Shown piece after piece: positions 35,537 through 45,290 of a stretch of 64,000 bases of DNA. The translations under genes and the position numbers were made by a program. This stretch comes from Streptomyces sp. NRRL F-5630 (lineage in GTDB: Bacteria; Actinomycetota; Actinomycetes; Streptomycetales; Streptomycetaceae): assembly GCF_000719475.1 (NCBI RefSeq), contig NZ_JOGO01000008.1:1-64000 (forward strand). The letters are read 5' to 3'. The notes below the pieces were generated by a model. That model was not told where the DNA came from. It saw only the letters and a list, made by a program, of their open reading frames with translations, and did no database searches. Positions within the stretch are counted from its first letter, which is position 1. Each line of letters begins with the position of its first letter.

Positions 35537-38137
35537 ATGAGTTCGTACATGGGACCAGAGGACTACGGACAGGACCCCCTCGGGGAGTTCCTCGCGCGTT
35601 TCTTCGGGGGCGGCAGCCCGTCCCAGGGCCGGCGCCAGCCCCGCTACTACGACTTCGCACGCCTCATGAGCGAGCCGACCCGCCAGCTCGTGCAGCAGGC
35701 CGCCAACTACGCCGCCCAGAACGGCAGCAGCGACCTCGGTACCGAGCACCTGCTGCGCGCCGCCGTCGCCGCCGAGCCCACGCGGCAACTCCTCGCCCAG
35801 GCCGGGGTGGACCCCGACCAGGTGGGCGCCGAGATCGACGAACACGCCGAGCGCGGCCCCGCCCGCAGCTCCATCGCCGTCAGCCCCGCCGTCAAGCGCG
35901 CTCTCATGGACTCGCACGAGATCGCCCGCGCCTCCGGTTCCTCCTACATCGGCCCCGAGCACCTCCTCGCCGCCCTCGCCGCCAACAAGGACGCGACCGC
36001 CGGCCGCATCCTGGACGCCGCGCGCTTCTCGCCCGGAGGCCCCGGCCCCGCGCAGGGCGAGCACCCGGCCGGCGCGTGGGGCAACGGCGAGCGCGGCCCC
36101 GCCCCGGGCGCCAGGCCCGGCGGCGGCAGCAAGACGCCCACGCTCGACAAGTACGGCACCGACCTCACCGAGGCCGCCCGGGAGGGCCGCATCGACCCGG
36201 TGATCGGCCGCGAGCAGGAGATCGAGCAGACCGTCGAGGTCCTCGCCAGGCGCGGCAAGAACAACCCGGTCCTCATCGGTGAGGCCGGGGTCGGCAAGAC
36301 GGCGGTCGTCGAGGGGCTCGCCCAGCGCATGGCCGACGGCGACGTGCCCGACATCCTGGCCGACCGCCGCGTCGTCCAGCTCAACCTGTCGGCCCTCGTC
36401 GCGGGCACCCGCTACCGGGGCGACTTCGAGGAACGGCTCACCGGGCTCGTCGACGAGGTGCGCGAGCACTCCGACGAGGTGATCCTCTTCATCGACGAAC
36501 TCCACACCGTCGTCGGCGCGGGCGGCGGAGGAGGCGGCGAGGGCGGCGGCTCGATGGACGCGAGCAACATGCTCAAGCCCGCGCTCGCGCGCGGCGAACT
36601 CCACGTCATCGGGGCCACGACGCTGGAGGAGTACCGCCGCTACATCGAGAAGGACGCGGCCCTCGCCCGCCGCTTCCAGCCGATCCTCGTGCCCGAGCCC
36701 AGCCCGGCCGACGCCATCGAGATCCTGCGCGGCCTGCGCGACCGCTACGAGGCCCACCACCAGGTCCGCTACAGCGACGAGGCCCTCGTCGCGGCCGTCG
36801 AGCTCTCCGACCGCTACCTCACCGACCGCTTCCTGCCGGACAAGGCGATCGACCTCATCGACCAGGCGGGTGCCCGCGTCCGCATGCGTTCCTCGACGCG
36901 CGGCACCGACGTGCGCGCGCTCCAGCGCGAGGCCGAGCAACTGCGCCGCGACAAGGACCAGGCCGTCGCCGCCGAGCAGTACGAACGCGCCACCGAACTG
37001 CGCGACAAGCTCGGTGAGCTGGAGCGGCGCATCGAGTCCAGCGGCGACCCGCACCCCAACAAGGACACCATCGCGGAGGTCGCGCTCGACGACATCGCCG
37101 GTGTCGTCTCGCGCCAGACCGGCATCCCCGTCAGCTCGCTCACGCAGGAGGAGAAGGAGCGGCTGCTCGGCCTGGAGGAGCACCTCCACGCCCGGGTCAT
37201 CGGCCAGGACGAGGCCGTGACCGCCGTCGCCGACGCGGTCCTGCGCTCGCGCGCCGGGCTCTCCACCGGGGACCGGCCCATCGGCAGCTTCCTCTTCCTC
37301 GGCCCGACGGGCGTCGGCAAGACCGAACTCGCCCGCACCCTCGCCGAGGCGCTCTTCGGCAGCGAGGACCGCATGGTGCGGCTCGACATGAGCGAGTACC
37401 AGGAACGCCACACGGTCTCCCGGCTCGTCGGGGCGCCCCCCGGGTACGTCGGCCACGAGGAGGCCGGGCAGCTCACCGAGGCGGTGCGCCGCAACCCGTA
37501 CTCGCTGCTCCTCCTGGACGAGATCGAGAAGGCGCACCCCGATGTCTTCAACATCCTCCTCCAGGTGCTCGACGACGGCCGCCTCACCGACTCCCAGGGC
37601 CGCACCGTCAACTTCACCAACACCGTCATCGTCATGACGAGCAACCTCGGCTCCGAGGCGATCACGAGCAAGGGCCGCCTCGGCTTCGGCAGCAACGACG
37701 CCGAGAGCGACGAGGAGGACCGCAGGGAGCGCGTCCTGCGCCCCCTGCGCGAGCAGTTCCGGCCCGAGTTCCTCAACCGCATCGACGAGATCGTCATCTT
37801 CCGCCAGCTCGACGACTCCCAACTGCAGAAGATCACCGACCTGTTGCTCGACGAGACACGGCGCGGCCTGCGCGCCCAGGGCGTCGAGGTCACCTTCACT
37901 CCCGCCGCCGTCGCCTGGATCGCCCACCACGGCTACCAGCCCGAGTACGGGGCCCGCCCCCTGCGCCGCACCATCCAGCGCGAGGTCACCAACGAACTCT
38001 CGCGCAAACTCCTGCGCGGCGAACTCCCCGAGAACACGGCCCTGGTCGTGGACGCGGAGGAGGACGCGCCCCGCCTCCTCTTCCGCACGGAGACCGAGAC
38101 GGGCAAGGGGACACGGACGGAACCGGCCGCGGAATGA
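35537..38137 (+). CDS. clpC: ClpC-type AAA+ unfoldase
   Basis: An 866-residue Hsp100 protein. A Clp-N domain (about residues 35-145) is followed by a Gly/Pro-rich linker, then AAA-1 with Walker [20 protein letters not shown] and Walker [11 protein letters not shown] short middle region contains the UVR motif [20 protein letters not shown], and AAA-2 carries [17 protein letters not shown] and [16 protein letters not shown]. The short UVR middle domain and LGF tripeptide (GRLGFGSND) mark ClpC, which feeds substrates to ClpP, rather than ClpB. It is a second copy, judged by its Gly-rich N-terminal extension ([19 protein letters not shown]). Starts at 35528 or 35549 are also possible. Confidence 0.9.
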   Translation: MSSYMGPEDYGQDPLGEFLARFFGGGSPSQGRRQPRYYDFARLMSEPTRQLVQQAANYAAQNGSSDLGTEHLLRAAVAAEPTRQLLAQAGVDPDQVGAEIDEHAERGPARSSIAVSPAVKRALMDSHEIARASGSSYIGPEHLLAALAANKDATAGRILDAARFSPGGPGPAQGEHPAGAWGNGERGPAPGARPGGGSKTPTLDKYGTDLTEAAREGRIDPVIGREQEIEQTVEVLARRGKNNPVLIGEAGVGKTAVVEGLAQRMADGDVPDILADRRVVQLNLSALVAGTRYRGDFEERLTGLVDEVREHSDEVILFIDELHTVVGAGGGGGGEGGGSMDASNMLKPALARGELHVIGATTLEEYRRYIEKDAALARRFQPILVPEPSPADAIEILRGLRDRYEAHHQVRYSDEALVAAVELSDRYLTDRFLPDKAIDLIDQAGARVRMRSSTRGTDVRALQREAEQLRRDKDQAVAAEQYERATELRDKLGELERRIESSGDPHPNKDTIAEVALDDIAGVVSRQTGIPVSSLTQEEKERLLGLEEHLHARVIGQDEAVTAVADAVLRSRAGLSTGDRPIGSFLFLGPTGVGKTELARTLAEALFGSEDRMVRLDMSEYQERHTVSRLVGAPPGYVGHEEAGQLTEAVRRNPYSLLLLDEIEKAHPDVFNILLQVLDDGRLTDSQGRTVNFTNTVIVMTSNLGSEAITSKGRLGFGSNDAESDEEDRRERVLRPLREQFRPEFLNRIDEIVIFRQLDDSQLQKITDLLLDETRRGLRAQGVEVTFTPAAVAWIAHHGYQPEYGARPLRRTIQREVTNELSRKLLRGELPENTALVVDAEEDAPRLLFRTETETGKGTRTEPAAE

Positions 38138-38195
38138 CCCCGCGCGCGGGACAAACCCCTCCGCGCGCGGCGCCTGTCCCGCGTACCCTGCCCGC

Positions 38196-38753
38196 GTGCT
38201 CCCTTACGACGTCCTCGTCCTGAACGGCGGCTCCAGCTCCGGCGCCACGAGCCTCGCCCGCGCCCTCCAGGACCTCCTGCTGCCCGAGCCCTGGCTCCTG
38301 TGCGCCGTGGACGACCTCGTCGCGGCCCTGCCCGCCGCGTTGCGCGAGGAGGACACGGGAGGGACGGGCGCGGGGATCGTCCTCGCGGCGGACGGCTCGG
38401 TACGGCCGGGGGAGACCTTCCGCCGCGTCGAGGCGGCATGGATGGCGGGGGTTTCGGCGACCGCGCGGGCCGGGACCCGCGTCCTGGTGGACGACGTCTT
38501 CCTCGGCGGCGCGGCCTCGCGGGCCCGCTGGGAGAACGCGCTCACCGGGCTGCGGACCGCGTGGGTCGGCGTGCGCTGCGCGCCCGCCGTCGCCGGGGCG
38601 CGCGAGGCCGCACGGAGGGACCGGGTGCCGGGCATGGCGGCGCGTCAGGCCCTTCTGGTGCACGAAGGCGTGCGCTACGACACCGAGACGGACACGACGC
38701 ACCGCGACCCCGCGACGTGCGCGCGCGAGGTGCTGCGGGCGCTGGGCGGGTGA
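38196..38753 (+). CDS. Chloramphenicol phosphotransferase-like protein with altered P-loop
   Basis: A 185-residue protein resembling chloramphenicol 3-O-phosphotransferase-like kinases: VLVLNGGSSSGATSLARALQDLL at the N-terminus, WLLCAVDDLVAALP, and ARAGTRVLVDDVFLGG. The Walker A lysine is replaced: GSSSGATS has Ala17 where GK[ST] is expected, so ATP binding is probably weakened or lost. Both the GTG start at 38196 and the remaining fold look normal. It lies 58 bases after clpC, possibly in the same transcript. Confidence 0.78.
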   Translation: MLPYDVLVLNGGSSSGATSLARALQDLLLPEPWLLCAVDDLVAALPAALREEDTGGTGAGIVLAADGSVRPGETFRRVEAAWMAGVSATARAGTRVLVDDVFLGGAASRARWENALTGLRTAWVGVRCAPAVAGAREAARRDRVPGMAARQALLVHEGVRYDTETDTTHRDPATCAREVLRALGG

Positions 38754-38898
38754 CCGGGGCCCGCTCGCGTCGTCCGCCCCGGACCGCGGCGGACCGATGG
38801 ACCGGGCCGGGGCCGGGGCGGACGACGCGCGCGGGGCGGCGCGGGAGGAGGGACCGGCCCCGGGGAGGGGCTCTGTCGTGGGCGGCCCGGAAAGCGAC

Positions 38899-39378
38899 CT
38901 ACTGCCCGTCGCCGTCCGCCGCCGCCATGAGCGTCGCGAGGTCGAGTTTGCCCATCTTCATCATGGCGGCCATCGCCCGGCCCGCGCGCTCCTGGTCCGG
39001 GCCCGCGACGAGATCGAGGAAGGGGAGGGGCACGATCTGCCAGGACAGCCCCCAGCGGTCCTTGAGCCAGCCGCAGGGGCCCTCGGAGCCGCCGAGGCTC
39101 AGGGCGTCCCAGTAGTGATCGACCTCCGCCTGGTCGGCGCACTCGACGACGAGCGAGACCGCCTCGTTGAAGTGGAACTCGGGTCCGCCGTTGAGCGCGT
39201 TGTGCCGGGTCCCGTCGAGGGTGAAGTCGACGGTGAGGACGGAGCCGGCGGGGCGGGGGCCGCCCTCCTGGTAGCGGGTCACGCGCTCGATCCGCGAGTT
39301 CGGGAAGACGGAGACGTAGTACTCGGCGGCCTCCAGCGCTTCGCTGTCGAACCACAGGCTCGGGATGACGTGCGGCAT
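38899..39378 (-). CDS. PhnB-like VOC protein (3-demethylubiquinone methyltransferase-like fold)
   Basis: A 159-residue protein of the PhnB/YjdN VOC branch: PHVIPSLWFDSEALEAAEYYVSVFPNSRI, TVDFTLDGTRHNALNGGPEFHFNEAVSLVVEC, WLKDRWGLSWQIVP and RAMAAMMKMGKLDLATL, all typical. It is often mis-annotated as a methyltransferase; no SAM motif is present. The ATG at 39378 follows GGAGG. Function unknown. Confidence 0.85.
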   Translation of the reverse strand: MPHVIPSLWFDSEALEAAEYYVSVFPNSRIERVTRYQEGGPRPAGSVLTVDFTLDGTRHNALNGGPEFHFNEAVSLVVECADQAEVDHYWDALSLGGSEGPCGWLKDRWGLSWQIVPLPFLDLVAGPDQERAGRAMAAMMKMGKLDLATLMAAADGDGQ

Positions 39379-39498
39379 GAGGTGCCCTCCTCTGCTGGGG
39401 CGTACGGCCACTCCGTACGACCTCACCAGGTATGACGGTCCCACCGCGCGGAACTCATCGCATTCCGGCCCGCCGACCTGTTCCCGTAGGCTCCCGGG

Positions 39499-40311
39499 GT
39501 GTTCTCGCTCCGCCTGCCCGGCCTCCTGACAGCCCTCTTCCTCCTCGCCGCCTGCGGCACGGACCCCGCGCCCACCGCGTCATCCGACGCGACGCGGCGC
39601 CTCCCACCCCTCCACCAAGGCGTCGACTACCAGCTCGGCGGCTCCTACCCGTCCCCCGCCGGAGCCCGGATCGTCGTCCGCGACCACACGGCGAAGCCCG
39701 CCGCCGGGCACTACAACGTCTGTTACGTCAACGCCTTCCAGGCCCAGCCGGGACGCACCGCCGACTGGCCGGACGACCTCCTCCTGCGCGACGCGCGCGG
39801 CAAGGACGTCATCGACCGCGACTGGGACGAGCAACTCCTCGACCTGCGCACCCCGGAGCGCAGGAAGCGCGCCGCGGCCCGGGTGGGCGAGCTGATCGCC
39901 GGCTGCGCCCGGCACGGCTTCCAGGCCGTCGAGCCCGACAACTACGACAGCTACACGCGCTCCCACGGCCTCCTCAAGGCCGCCGACGCGTCCGCCTACC
40001 TCACCCTCCTCGCGCGGACCGCCCACCGCCACGGCCTCGCGATAGCGCAGAAGAACACGGCCGAGCTGGCGTCGGCGCGCGAGAAGGTCGGCCTCGACTT
40101 CGCCGTCACCGAGGAGTGCGGCGCGTACGAGGAGTGCGGGACGTACCTGCGCGCCTTCGACGGACACGTCGTCGACATCGAGTACACGCGCAAGGGGCTG
40201 CGCGGCGCCTGCGCGGTGCCGGAGCTGCGCCCGGCGGTCGTGCTGCGCGACCTGGACCTCGTGCCGCGCGGCGAGAAGGGGTACGTACGGGCCGTGTGCC
40301 CCGCCTCCTGA
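39499..40311 (+). CDS. GH114 endo-alpha-1,4-polygalactosaminidase-like lipoprotein
   Basis: A 270-residue lipoprotein from the GTG at 39499; lipobox LAAC at about residue 19. The GH114 domain shows YNVCYVNAFQAQPGRTADWP, DWDEQLLDLRTPERRKRAAARV, GFQAVEPDNYDSYTRS with acidic residues, AQKNTAELA and FAVTEECGAYEEC. GH114 enzymes cleave galactosaminogalactan-type polymers. It probably acts on surface or fungal glycans. It diverges from the PhnB-like gene. Confidence 0.85.
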   Translation: MFSLRLPGLLTALFLLAACGTDPAPTASSDATRRLPPLHQGVDYQLGGSYPSPAGARIVVRDHTAKPAAGHYNVCYVNAFQAQPGRTADWPDDLLLRDARGKDVIDRDWDEQLLDLRTPERRKRAAARVGELIAGCARHGFQAVEPDNYDSYTRSHGLLKAADASAYLTLLARTAHRHGLAIAQKNTAELASAREKVGLDFAVTEECGAYEECGTYLRAFDGHVVDIEYTRKGLRGACAVPELRPAVVLRDLDLVPRGEKGYVRAVCPAS

Positions 40312-40406
40312 GGCGCCCCCTCCGCCCCGCGCCCCCTCGCCCGCGAGGGAGGACCCGTGCCGCGCCGCGCCGCGTGCCCGCGGGGCCGTGCCGGACGGGG
40401 CCCCGC

Positions 40407-40652
40407 TCAGTCCGGCAGCGGCGTCACGCTGCGCGGCATGCGCGGCGACTGGTGCGTGCTCGTCGGGAGCATCCTGATCTCGCCCTCGGGGTTGATCTCC
40501 GCCTGCACGATGCCCGTCTCGTCGCGGTAGAGCGGGGCGCCGCTCGGGCCCTTCTGCTGGGTGCGGACCACTGTCACGGCGGCCGGGCCGCCGCCCGGCT
40601 CGCCCACGATGTCGGCGGCGTCGAAGGTCAGCTCGTAGCGCTCGGGCTGCAT
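40407..40652 (-). CDS. Small DUF6296-like protein
   Basis: An 81-residue soluble protein: MQPERYELTFDAADIVGEPG, then VTVVRTQQKGPSGAPLYRDETGIVQAEINPEGEIRML, resembling Streptomyces DUF6296. No catalytic motif can be named. The ATG at 40652 is preferred because the longer in-frame extension is antisense to a real gene. A short inverted repeat CGGGGCC/GGCCCCG (40381-40405) follows the stop and may terminate it. Confidence 0.6.
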   Translation of the reverse strand: MQPERYELTFDAADIVGEPGGGPAAVTVVRTQQKGPSGAPLYRDETGIVQAEINPEGEIRMLPTSTHQSPRMPRSVTPLPD

Positions 40653-40807
40653 GACAGGCTCCGTCCTGCGGGAGGGATCGCGGGCACCGGCTGCCCCCTG
40701 CATGATGCGGGCAGCGGCCCGGCGGGGGCGTGCGGAGGTGCGCCGTTCGGGGGCGCGCCCCGGGGCGCGCTGCGGGAGCCCCGAGGCGCGCACTCCGGGA
40801 CGGAGCC

Positions 40808-41848
40808 TCACCACCCCAGACCGTGGAACTCCTTGCGCAGTGCCCCGAAGCCCCGCTCCTCGCGCGAGGGGTGCACACGGTTGGTGAGCAGGACCGCGTA
40901 CCGCCCCGCCGCCGGGTCGATCCACAGGCTCGTCCCCGTGAACCCCGTGTGCCCGTACGCGTCGGGCCCGAACGAGCCGCCGACGGGGGAGGCGTCGCCG
41001 GGGTCCTGCCCCTGCCAGGCGAGCGCCCGGCGCAGGTTCAGCCCGTCGGTGTGCGGGGCCGTCATGCGCGCGTACGTCGCGGGGCGCAGCAGCTCGCGCG
41101 CCCCGCCGGCGAGCGAGCGGGCGAGCCCCTCGACATCGGCGAGGGGGGCGAAGAGCCCGGCGTGCCCGGCGATCCCGCCGAGCACGACGGCGTTCTCGTC
41201 GTGGACCTCGCCGCGCACCACCCGCCCGCGCCAGGGGCACTCCTCCGTCGCCACCGCGCGCTCCGGCGGCACGGGCCCGAACCGGGTCCCGCGCAGCCCG
41301 AGCGGCGCGCACACGTAGCGGTCCACGAGCACGTCGAGCCCTTCGCCGCCCGCCGCCTCGGCGAGCAGCCCGAGGAGCATGAAGCCCTGCGAGGAGTACG
41401 TGACGCGCCGGCCCGGCGGACCGCTCAGCGGCAGCCGCGCGAGCCCGTCGAGCAGCGCCTCGCGGGTCGGGTGCGTGCGGTACATCGGGACCTGGCCGGG
41501 GAGCCCCGAGGTGTGCGCGAGCAGCGCCTCGACCGTCAGCGGAGCGATCGGGGTGTCCCGGTAGCGGGGCAGGTACGCGACGAGGGGTGCTTCGAGCGAG
41601 AGCAGGCCGCGGTCGGCGAGGGCCATGACGACGAGCCCCACGACGGGTTTCGTCACCGAGGCGAGGTCCCACCACTCCTCCCCGTCCAGCGGCGGGCCGT
41701 CCCAGGCCCGCGTGCCGAGCCACCCCCGGTCCACGCCGCCGTCCGGCGTCGAGACGGCCCACGCCGCGCCCGAGTACAGGCCGCGCTCCCGCCCCTCGGC
41801 GAGCAGCGCGCGCCGCGCCGCTCCCGCCTCCGTGAGCCCCGCGCTCAT
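40808..41848 (-). CDS. Serine hydrolase, beta-lactamase/esterase family
   Basis: A 346-residue penicillin-binding-protein-like hydrolase. Ser64-x-x-Lys67 (SVTK) is the nucleophile pair, TYSS corresponds to the Tyr motif, and GHTGFTGTSLW replaces KTG. No signal peptide, so it may be a cytoplasmic esterase or D-amidase. The ATG at 41848 overlaps the IclR stop (ATGA) with an AGGAG site, so the two are translationally coupled. This links it to the peptide importer divergent from iclR, and an intracellular peptide or amide substrate is likely. Confidence 0.87.
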   Translation of the reverse strand: MSAGLTEAGAARRALLAEGRERGLYSGAAWAVSTPDGGVDRGWLGTRAWDGPPLDGEEWWDLASVTKPVVGLVVMALADRGLLSLEAPLVAYLPRYRDTPIAPLTVEALLAHTSGLPGQVPMYRTHPTREALLDGLARLPLSGPPGRRVTYSSQGFMLLGLLAEAAGGEGLDVLVDRYVCAPLGLRGTRFGPVPPERAVATEECPWRGRVVRGEVHDENAVVLGGIAGHAGLFAPLADVEGLARSLAGGARELLRPATYARMTAPHTDGLNLRRALAWQGQDPGDASPVGGSFGPDAYGHTGFTGTSLWIDPAAGRYAVLLTNRVHPSREERGFGALRKEFHGLGW

Positions 41849-42681
41849 CGCCCCTCTCCTTCCCCGTCGACGAGCCCCAGTCGTGGCGGAGCCTCGGCGG
41901 CGAGCCCGGCCTCTATGCCGCGCGCGGCCGAGAGGGCGAGCGGCGCGTACATCCCGGCGGCCGTGTCGTCGAAGGTGAACAGCGGGCCGCTCAGGACCAG
42001 TACGCCCGCGAGCGCGCCGTCCGGGCCGCGTACGGCCACGGCCAGCGCCCGCCGCGCCGCCCCCGGATCGGCCGCGTCGAGTGTCCAGCCTGCCCGGGCC
42101 GCTTTGGCGAGCGCCTCGGCGTCCTCCGGCTCGTTCCCGGCGGACGCTCCCTCCAGCGCCCGTACGAGCAGGCCCCCGGCGCCCGCCGTGAGCCGCTCGC
42201 GCTCGCCCGGCCGCGGCCCGGACGCCAGCCCCGTGCCGGGCGCGCTCACCTCGACGTGCACGAGCCACTCGCGGTCGCGCACCGCGTACGAGGCGAACAG
42301 CCCCGTCCGGGCGTGGAGTTCGTCGAGGACCGGGCGGACGTGGCGCAGGACGGGCTCCTCGGCGAGCACCGCGGCCGCGAGGCCGAGCAGGCGCGGGCCC
42401 GGCCGGTAGCTGCCGCCCTCGGCGGCCTCGGCGAAGCCCGCGGCGGCGAGTGAGCGCAACAGCCGGTGCACGGTGGGCTTCGCGAGCCCCGTACGCCGTG
42501 ACAGCTCGGCGAGCCGGTGCGGCGCGCCCGTCGCGACGAGCGCCGACAGGACCTCCATCGCCTTGTCCACCGGGCCCGGAGCGGCCCGCTCGCCAGGACC
42601 CGCCGCGAGGCCCGTACCCGGCGAAACGTCCGGAGCCACCAGGGCCGCTGACTGCGAAGGACTGTTGACCGTTTTCCCCAT
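41845..42681 (-). CDS. IclR-family regulator
   Basis: A 278-residue regulator: winged helix (about residues 35-95; HRLAELSRRTGLAKPTVHRLLRSLAAAGF) and IclR effector domain. The effector domain is not textbook and has a long Pro/Ala-rich N-terminal tail. The ATG at 42681 is favoured; one at 42711 is also possible. It is divergent from the ABC substrate-binding gene with only about 55 bases between, so it probably controls the importer and the serine hydrolase. Confidence 0.85.
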   Translation of the reverse strand: MGKTVNSPSQSAALVAPDVSPGTGLAAGPGERAAPGPVDKAMEVLSALVATGAPHRLAELSRRTGLAKPTVHRLLRSLAAAGFAEAAEGGSYRPGPRLLGLAAAVLAEEPVLRHVRPVLDELHARTGLFASYAVRDREWLVHVEVSAPGTGLASGPRPGERERLTAGAGGLLVRALEGASAGNEPEDAEALAKAARAGWTLDAADPGAARRALAVAVRGPDGALAGVLVLSGPLFTFDDTAAGMYAPLALSAARGIEAGLAAEAPPRLGLVDGEGEGR

Positions 42682-42735
42682 GGGGTTTAGCTTACCCGCA
42701 CTGCATTCCATCTGCCGGAACGGGTGTGTTGCTCA

Positions 42736-44307
42736 ATGGAACGAATACCTCGGGGTGCGCCACGCGGGCCCCGCCCGTCGCGCCGCACCGTGCTGCGCTA
42801 CGGCGGAGCGGCCGTGCCCGCCCTCGCCGCGACGGGGCTCCTCACCGGCTGCGGCACCGAGCCGGCCACCCACGCGGGCAACGTCCTCCGCGTCTCCCAG
42901 ACCGGCGACCCGAAGACGATGGACCCGCAGAAGCAGGGCGACATGGTGTCGATGAACGTCCTCGTCAACATCTTCGACACGCTCACCGTCCGGGGCCGCG
43001 ACAACAAGCTGAAGCCCGGCCTCGCCCTCACCTGGAAAGCCGTCTCGCCGAAGGTGTGGCGCTTCACGCTGCGCCCCGGTGTCCGCTTCCACAACGGCGA
43101 GGTATGCGACGCGAAAGCGGTCAAGTTCAGCCTCGACCGGCTCCTCGACCCCGCCACCAAGTCCCCCATCGTGGAACTGCGGTACGTCGACGGCGTCACC
43201 GTCGTGGACGCGCACACCGTCGACGTCCACACCTCCGTGCACGACCCGATCCTCCCGGACAAGGTCTCGCTCTTCGGCGGTGTCGTCGTCCCGCCCCGCT
43301 ACCTCGCCAAGGTCGGCGACGACGGCTTCGCGAACCACCCCGTGGGCACCGGGCCGTTCACGTTCGCCCGCTGGCAGCGCGACCACGAACTGCGCCTGCG
43401 CGCCTTCCCCCGGCACTGGAGGGGCCGCCCCGGTCCGGACGAAGTCGTCTTCACGCCCGCGCCCAACGCCTCCTCGGCGCTCGCCGCCCTCCAGAGCGGC
43501 GAGGTCGACCTCGTCAGCGGCCTCACCCCCGACGCCGCCCAGCAACTCGACGGCTACCCCGGCGTCCACCTCGACCACCACACCGGTATCCGCACCTCCT
43601 ACCTCTCGCTCGACACCCTCACGGACGGACCGCTGCGCGACCGCCGCGTGCGCCAGGCCCTCAACCACGCCGTCGACGTCCCGCTCCTCATCAAGGCCGT
43701 GCTCGGCGGCAAGGCGCAGGAGGTGCCCGCGATGATTCCGCGCGGCGCCTTCGGCTTCGACGAATCCATCGCCTCCTACACCCGCTCCGTCCGCCGCGCC
43801 AAGCACCTCCTCGCCGCGGCCGGCCACCCGAACGGCTTCCACACCACTCTCACCGCCTCCAACACGGACGCCAACGTCGCCGAGGCACTCTCCGGGCTCC
43901 TCGCCCGCGCGGGCGTGCGCGCCAGGGTCAACCTGCTCGATCCCGGCACCTACGCGCAGCGCCTCACCTCCGACAACCACGGCGCGCTCGGCCCGATCTA
44001 CCTCGCCGCCTCCACCGTGTGGACCCTCGACGGCGAGAGCATGCTCCAGTCCAACGTCCGCTCCGACCGCCGACAGAGCCGCTGGCACGACAAGCGCGCC
44101 GACGCCCTCGTGGACGCCGAGGAGCTCTCCGTCGAACCGGCCACACGCCGCCGCGCCTTCAGCCGCCTCCAGGAACTCCTCAAGACCGAGGCGCCGTTCG
44201 TGCCGCTGTACCAGATCGACAACATCTACGCCCGCAACAACCGCCCCCACTGGACGCCCGGCGCCGCCGGAGTGCTCGACATGGCGAGTGCGGAGGTCAC
44301 CCGATGA
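42736..44307 (+). CDS. Oligopeptide-type ABC substrate-binding lipoprotein
   Basis: A 523-residue family-5 solute-binding protein. The N-terminus has a twin-arginine-like SRRTVLRYGG and lipobox LTGC at about residue 38. VLRVSQTGDPKTMDPQKQGD, TWKAVSPKVWRFTLRPGVRFHNGE and NHPVGTGPFTFARWQ are the usual DppA/OppA landmarks. Its stop overlaps the permease start, opening a five-gene importer operon. Likely substrates are peptides or other amide/glycan compounds, as these transporters are broad. Confidence 0.9.
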   Translation: MERIPRGAPRGPRPSRRTVLRYGGAAVPALAATGLLTGCGTEPATHAGNVLRVSQTGDPKTMDPQKQGDMVSMNVLVNIFDTLTVRGRDNKLKPGLALTWKAVSPKVWRFTLRPGVRFHNGEVCDAKAVKFSLDRLLDPATKSPIVELRYVDGVTVVDAHTVDVHTSVHDPILPDKVSLFGGVVVPPRYLAKVGDDGFANHPVGTGPFTFARWQRDHELRLRAFPRHWRGRPGPDEVVFTPAPNASSALAALQSGEVDLVSGLTPDAAQQLDGYPGVHLDHHTGIRTSYLSLDTLTDGPLRDRRVRQALNHAVDVPLLIKAVLGGKAQEVPAMIPRGAFGFDESIASYTRSVRRAKHLLAAAGHPNGFHTTLTASNTDANVAEALSGLLARAGVRARVNLLDPGTYAQRLTSDNHGALGPIYLAASTVWTLDGESMLQSNVRSDRRQSRWHDKRADALVDAEELSVEPATRRRAFSRLQELLKTEAPFVPLYQIDNIYARNNRPHWTPGAAGVLDMASAEVTR

Positions 44308-45290
44308 GCGCCACGCTCGCTCCCACCCCGCCACCCGCGACGGTGCGGCGGCCCGGCCGCCCGGGGCACATCCTGCGCACCCTCGCCCTCCGCGTCGGCA
44401 CCGCGCTCCTCGTCCTGCTGTGCACGGCGACCGTCGCCTTCTTCCTCGTCAGGCTCTCCGGAGACCCCGTCAAGGTCCTCCTGCCGCCCGACGCGACCGC
44501 CCAGCAGGAGCACGTGCTGCGACACAGCCTCGGCCTCGACCGCCCGCTCCTGACGCAGTACCTCGACTACCTGTGGGGCCTGCCGCGCCTCGACTTCGGC
44601 GACTCGCTCTTCTACAACCAGCCCGTGCGCACCGTGCTCGCCGACCGCATCCCCGCGACCCTTCTCCTCGCGGCGGGCGCCCTCGTCGTCACGCTCGTCG
44701 TCGCGCTCCCCGCCGGGACCGTCGCCGCGATGCGCCGCGGCCGCGCCACCGACCGCTCGGTCATGACCGGCGTCCTCCTCGGCCAGTCGACGCCGCCCTT
44801 CTGGGTCGGCATCCTCCTCGTCCTCGTCTTCGCCGTCGGCCTGCACGCCCTGCCCGCCTCCGGGTACGGGAGCTTCGCGCACCTCGTGCTGCCCTCGGTG
44901 ACGCTCGCCGTCTACTCCGTCGCCGTCGTGGCCCGGCTGCTGCGCTCCTCGCTCGTCGACGTCCTCGCCTCCGACCACATCCGCACCGCCCGCGCCCGCG
45001 GCCTCGGCCCGGTGCGGACCGTCCTCACGCACGGGCTGCGCAACGCCTCGCTGCCCGTCGTCACCGTCGTCGGCCTGGAGGTCGGCAGCCTCCTCGGTGG
45101 CGCCATCCTCACCGAACAGGTCTTCTCCTGGCCCGGCGTCGGACGCCTCACCGTCGAGGCCATCTCCAACCGCGACTTCCCCCTCGTCCAGGCCACGATC
45201 CTGCTCTTCGCCGCGACCTTCGTCGTCGTCAACCTCCTCGTCGACCTCTCCTACAGCCTCCTCGACCCGAGGGTGAGGACCCGCGCATGA
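44304..45290 (+). CDS. ABC permease, DppB-like
   Basis: A 328-residue inner-membrane permease with six helices. PDATAQQEHVLRHSLGLDRPLLTQYLDYL is the conserved first periplasmic segment of the OppB group and ARARGLGPVRTVLTHGLRNASLPVVT is the EAA-type coupling loop. The start overlaps the binding-protein stop and its own stop overlaps the next start. Confidence 0.92.
   Translation: MSATLAPTPPPATVRRPGRPGHILRTLALRVGTALLVLLCTATVAFFLVRLSGDPVKVLLPPDATAQQEHVLRHSLGLDRPLLTQYLDYLWGLPRLDFGDSLFYNQPVRTVLADRIPATLLLAAGALVVTLVVALPAGTVAAMRRGRATDRSVMTGVLLGQSTPPFWVGILLVLVFAVGLHALPASGYGSFAHLVLPSVTLAVYSVAVVARLLRSSLVDVLASDHIRTARARGLGPVRTVLTHGLRNASLPVVTVVGLEVGSLLGGAILTEQVFSWPGVGRLTVEAISNRDFPLVQATILLFAATFVVVNLLVDLSYSLLDPRVRTRA

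Noticed and set aside
34256..37930. A 1224-codon minus-strand open frame opposite clpC
   Set aside because: Antisense to a clearly conserved AAA+ gene; composition is that of a GC-rich shadow.
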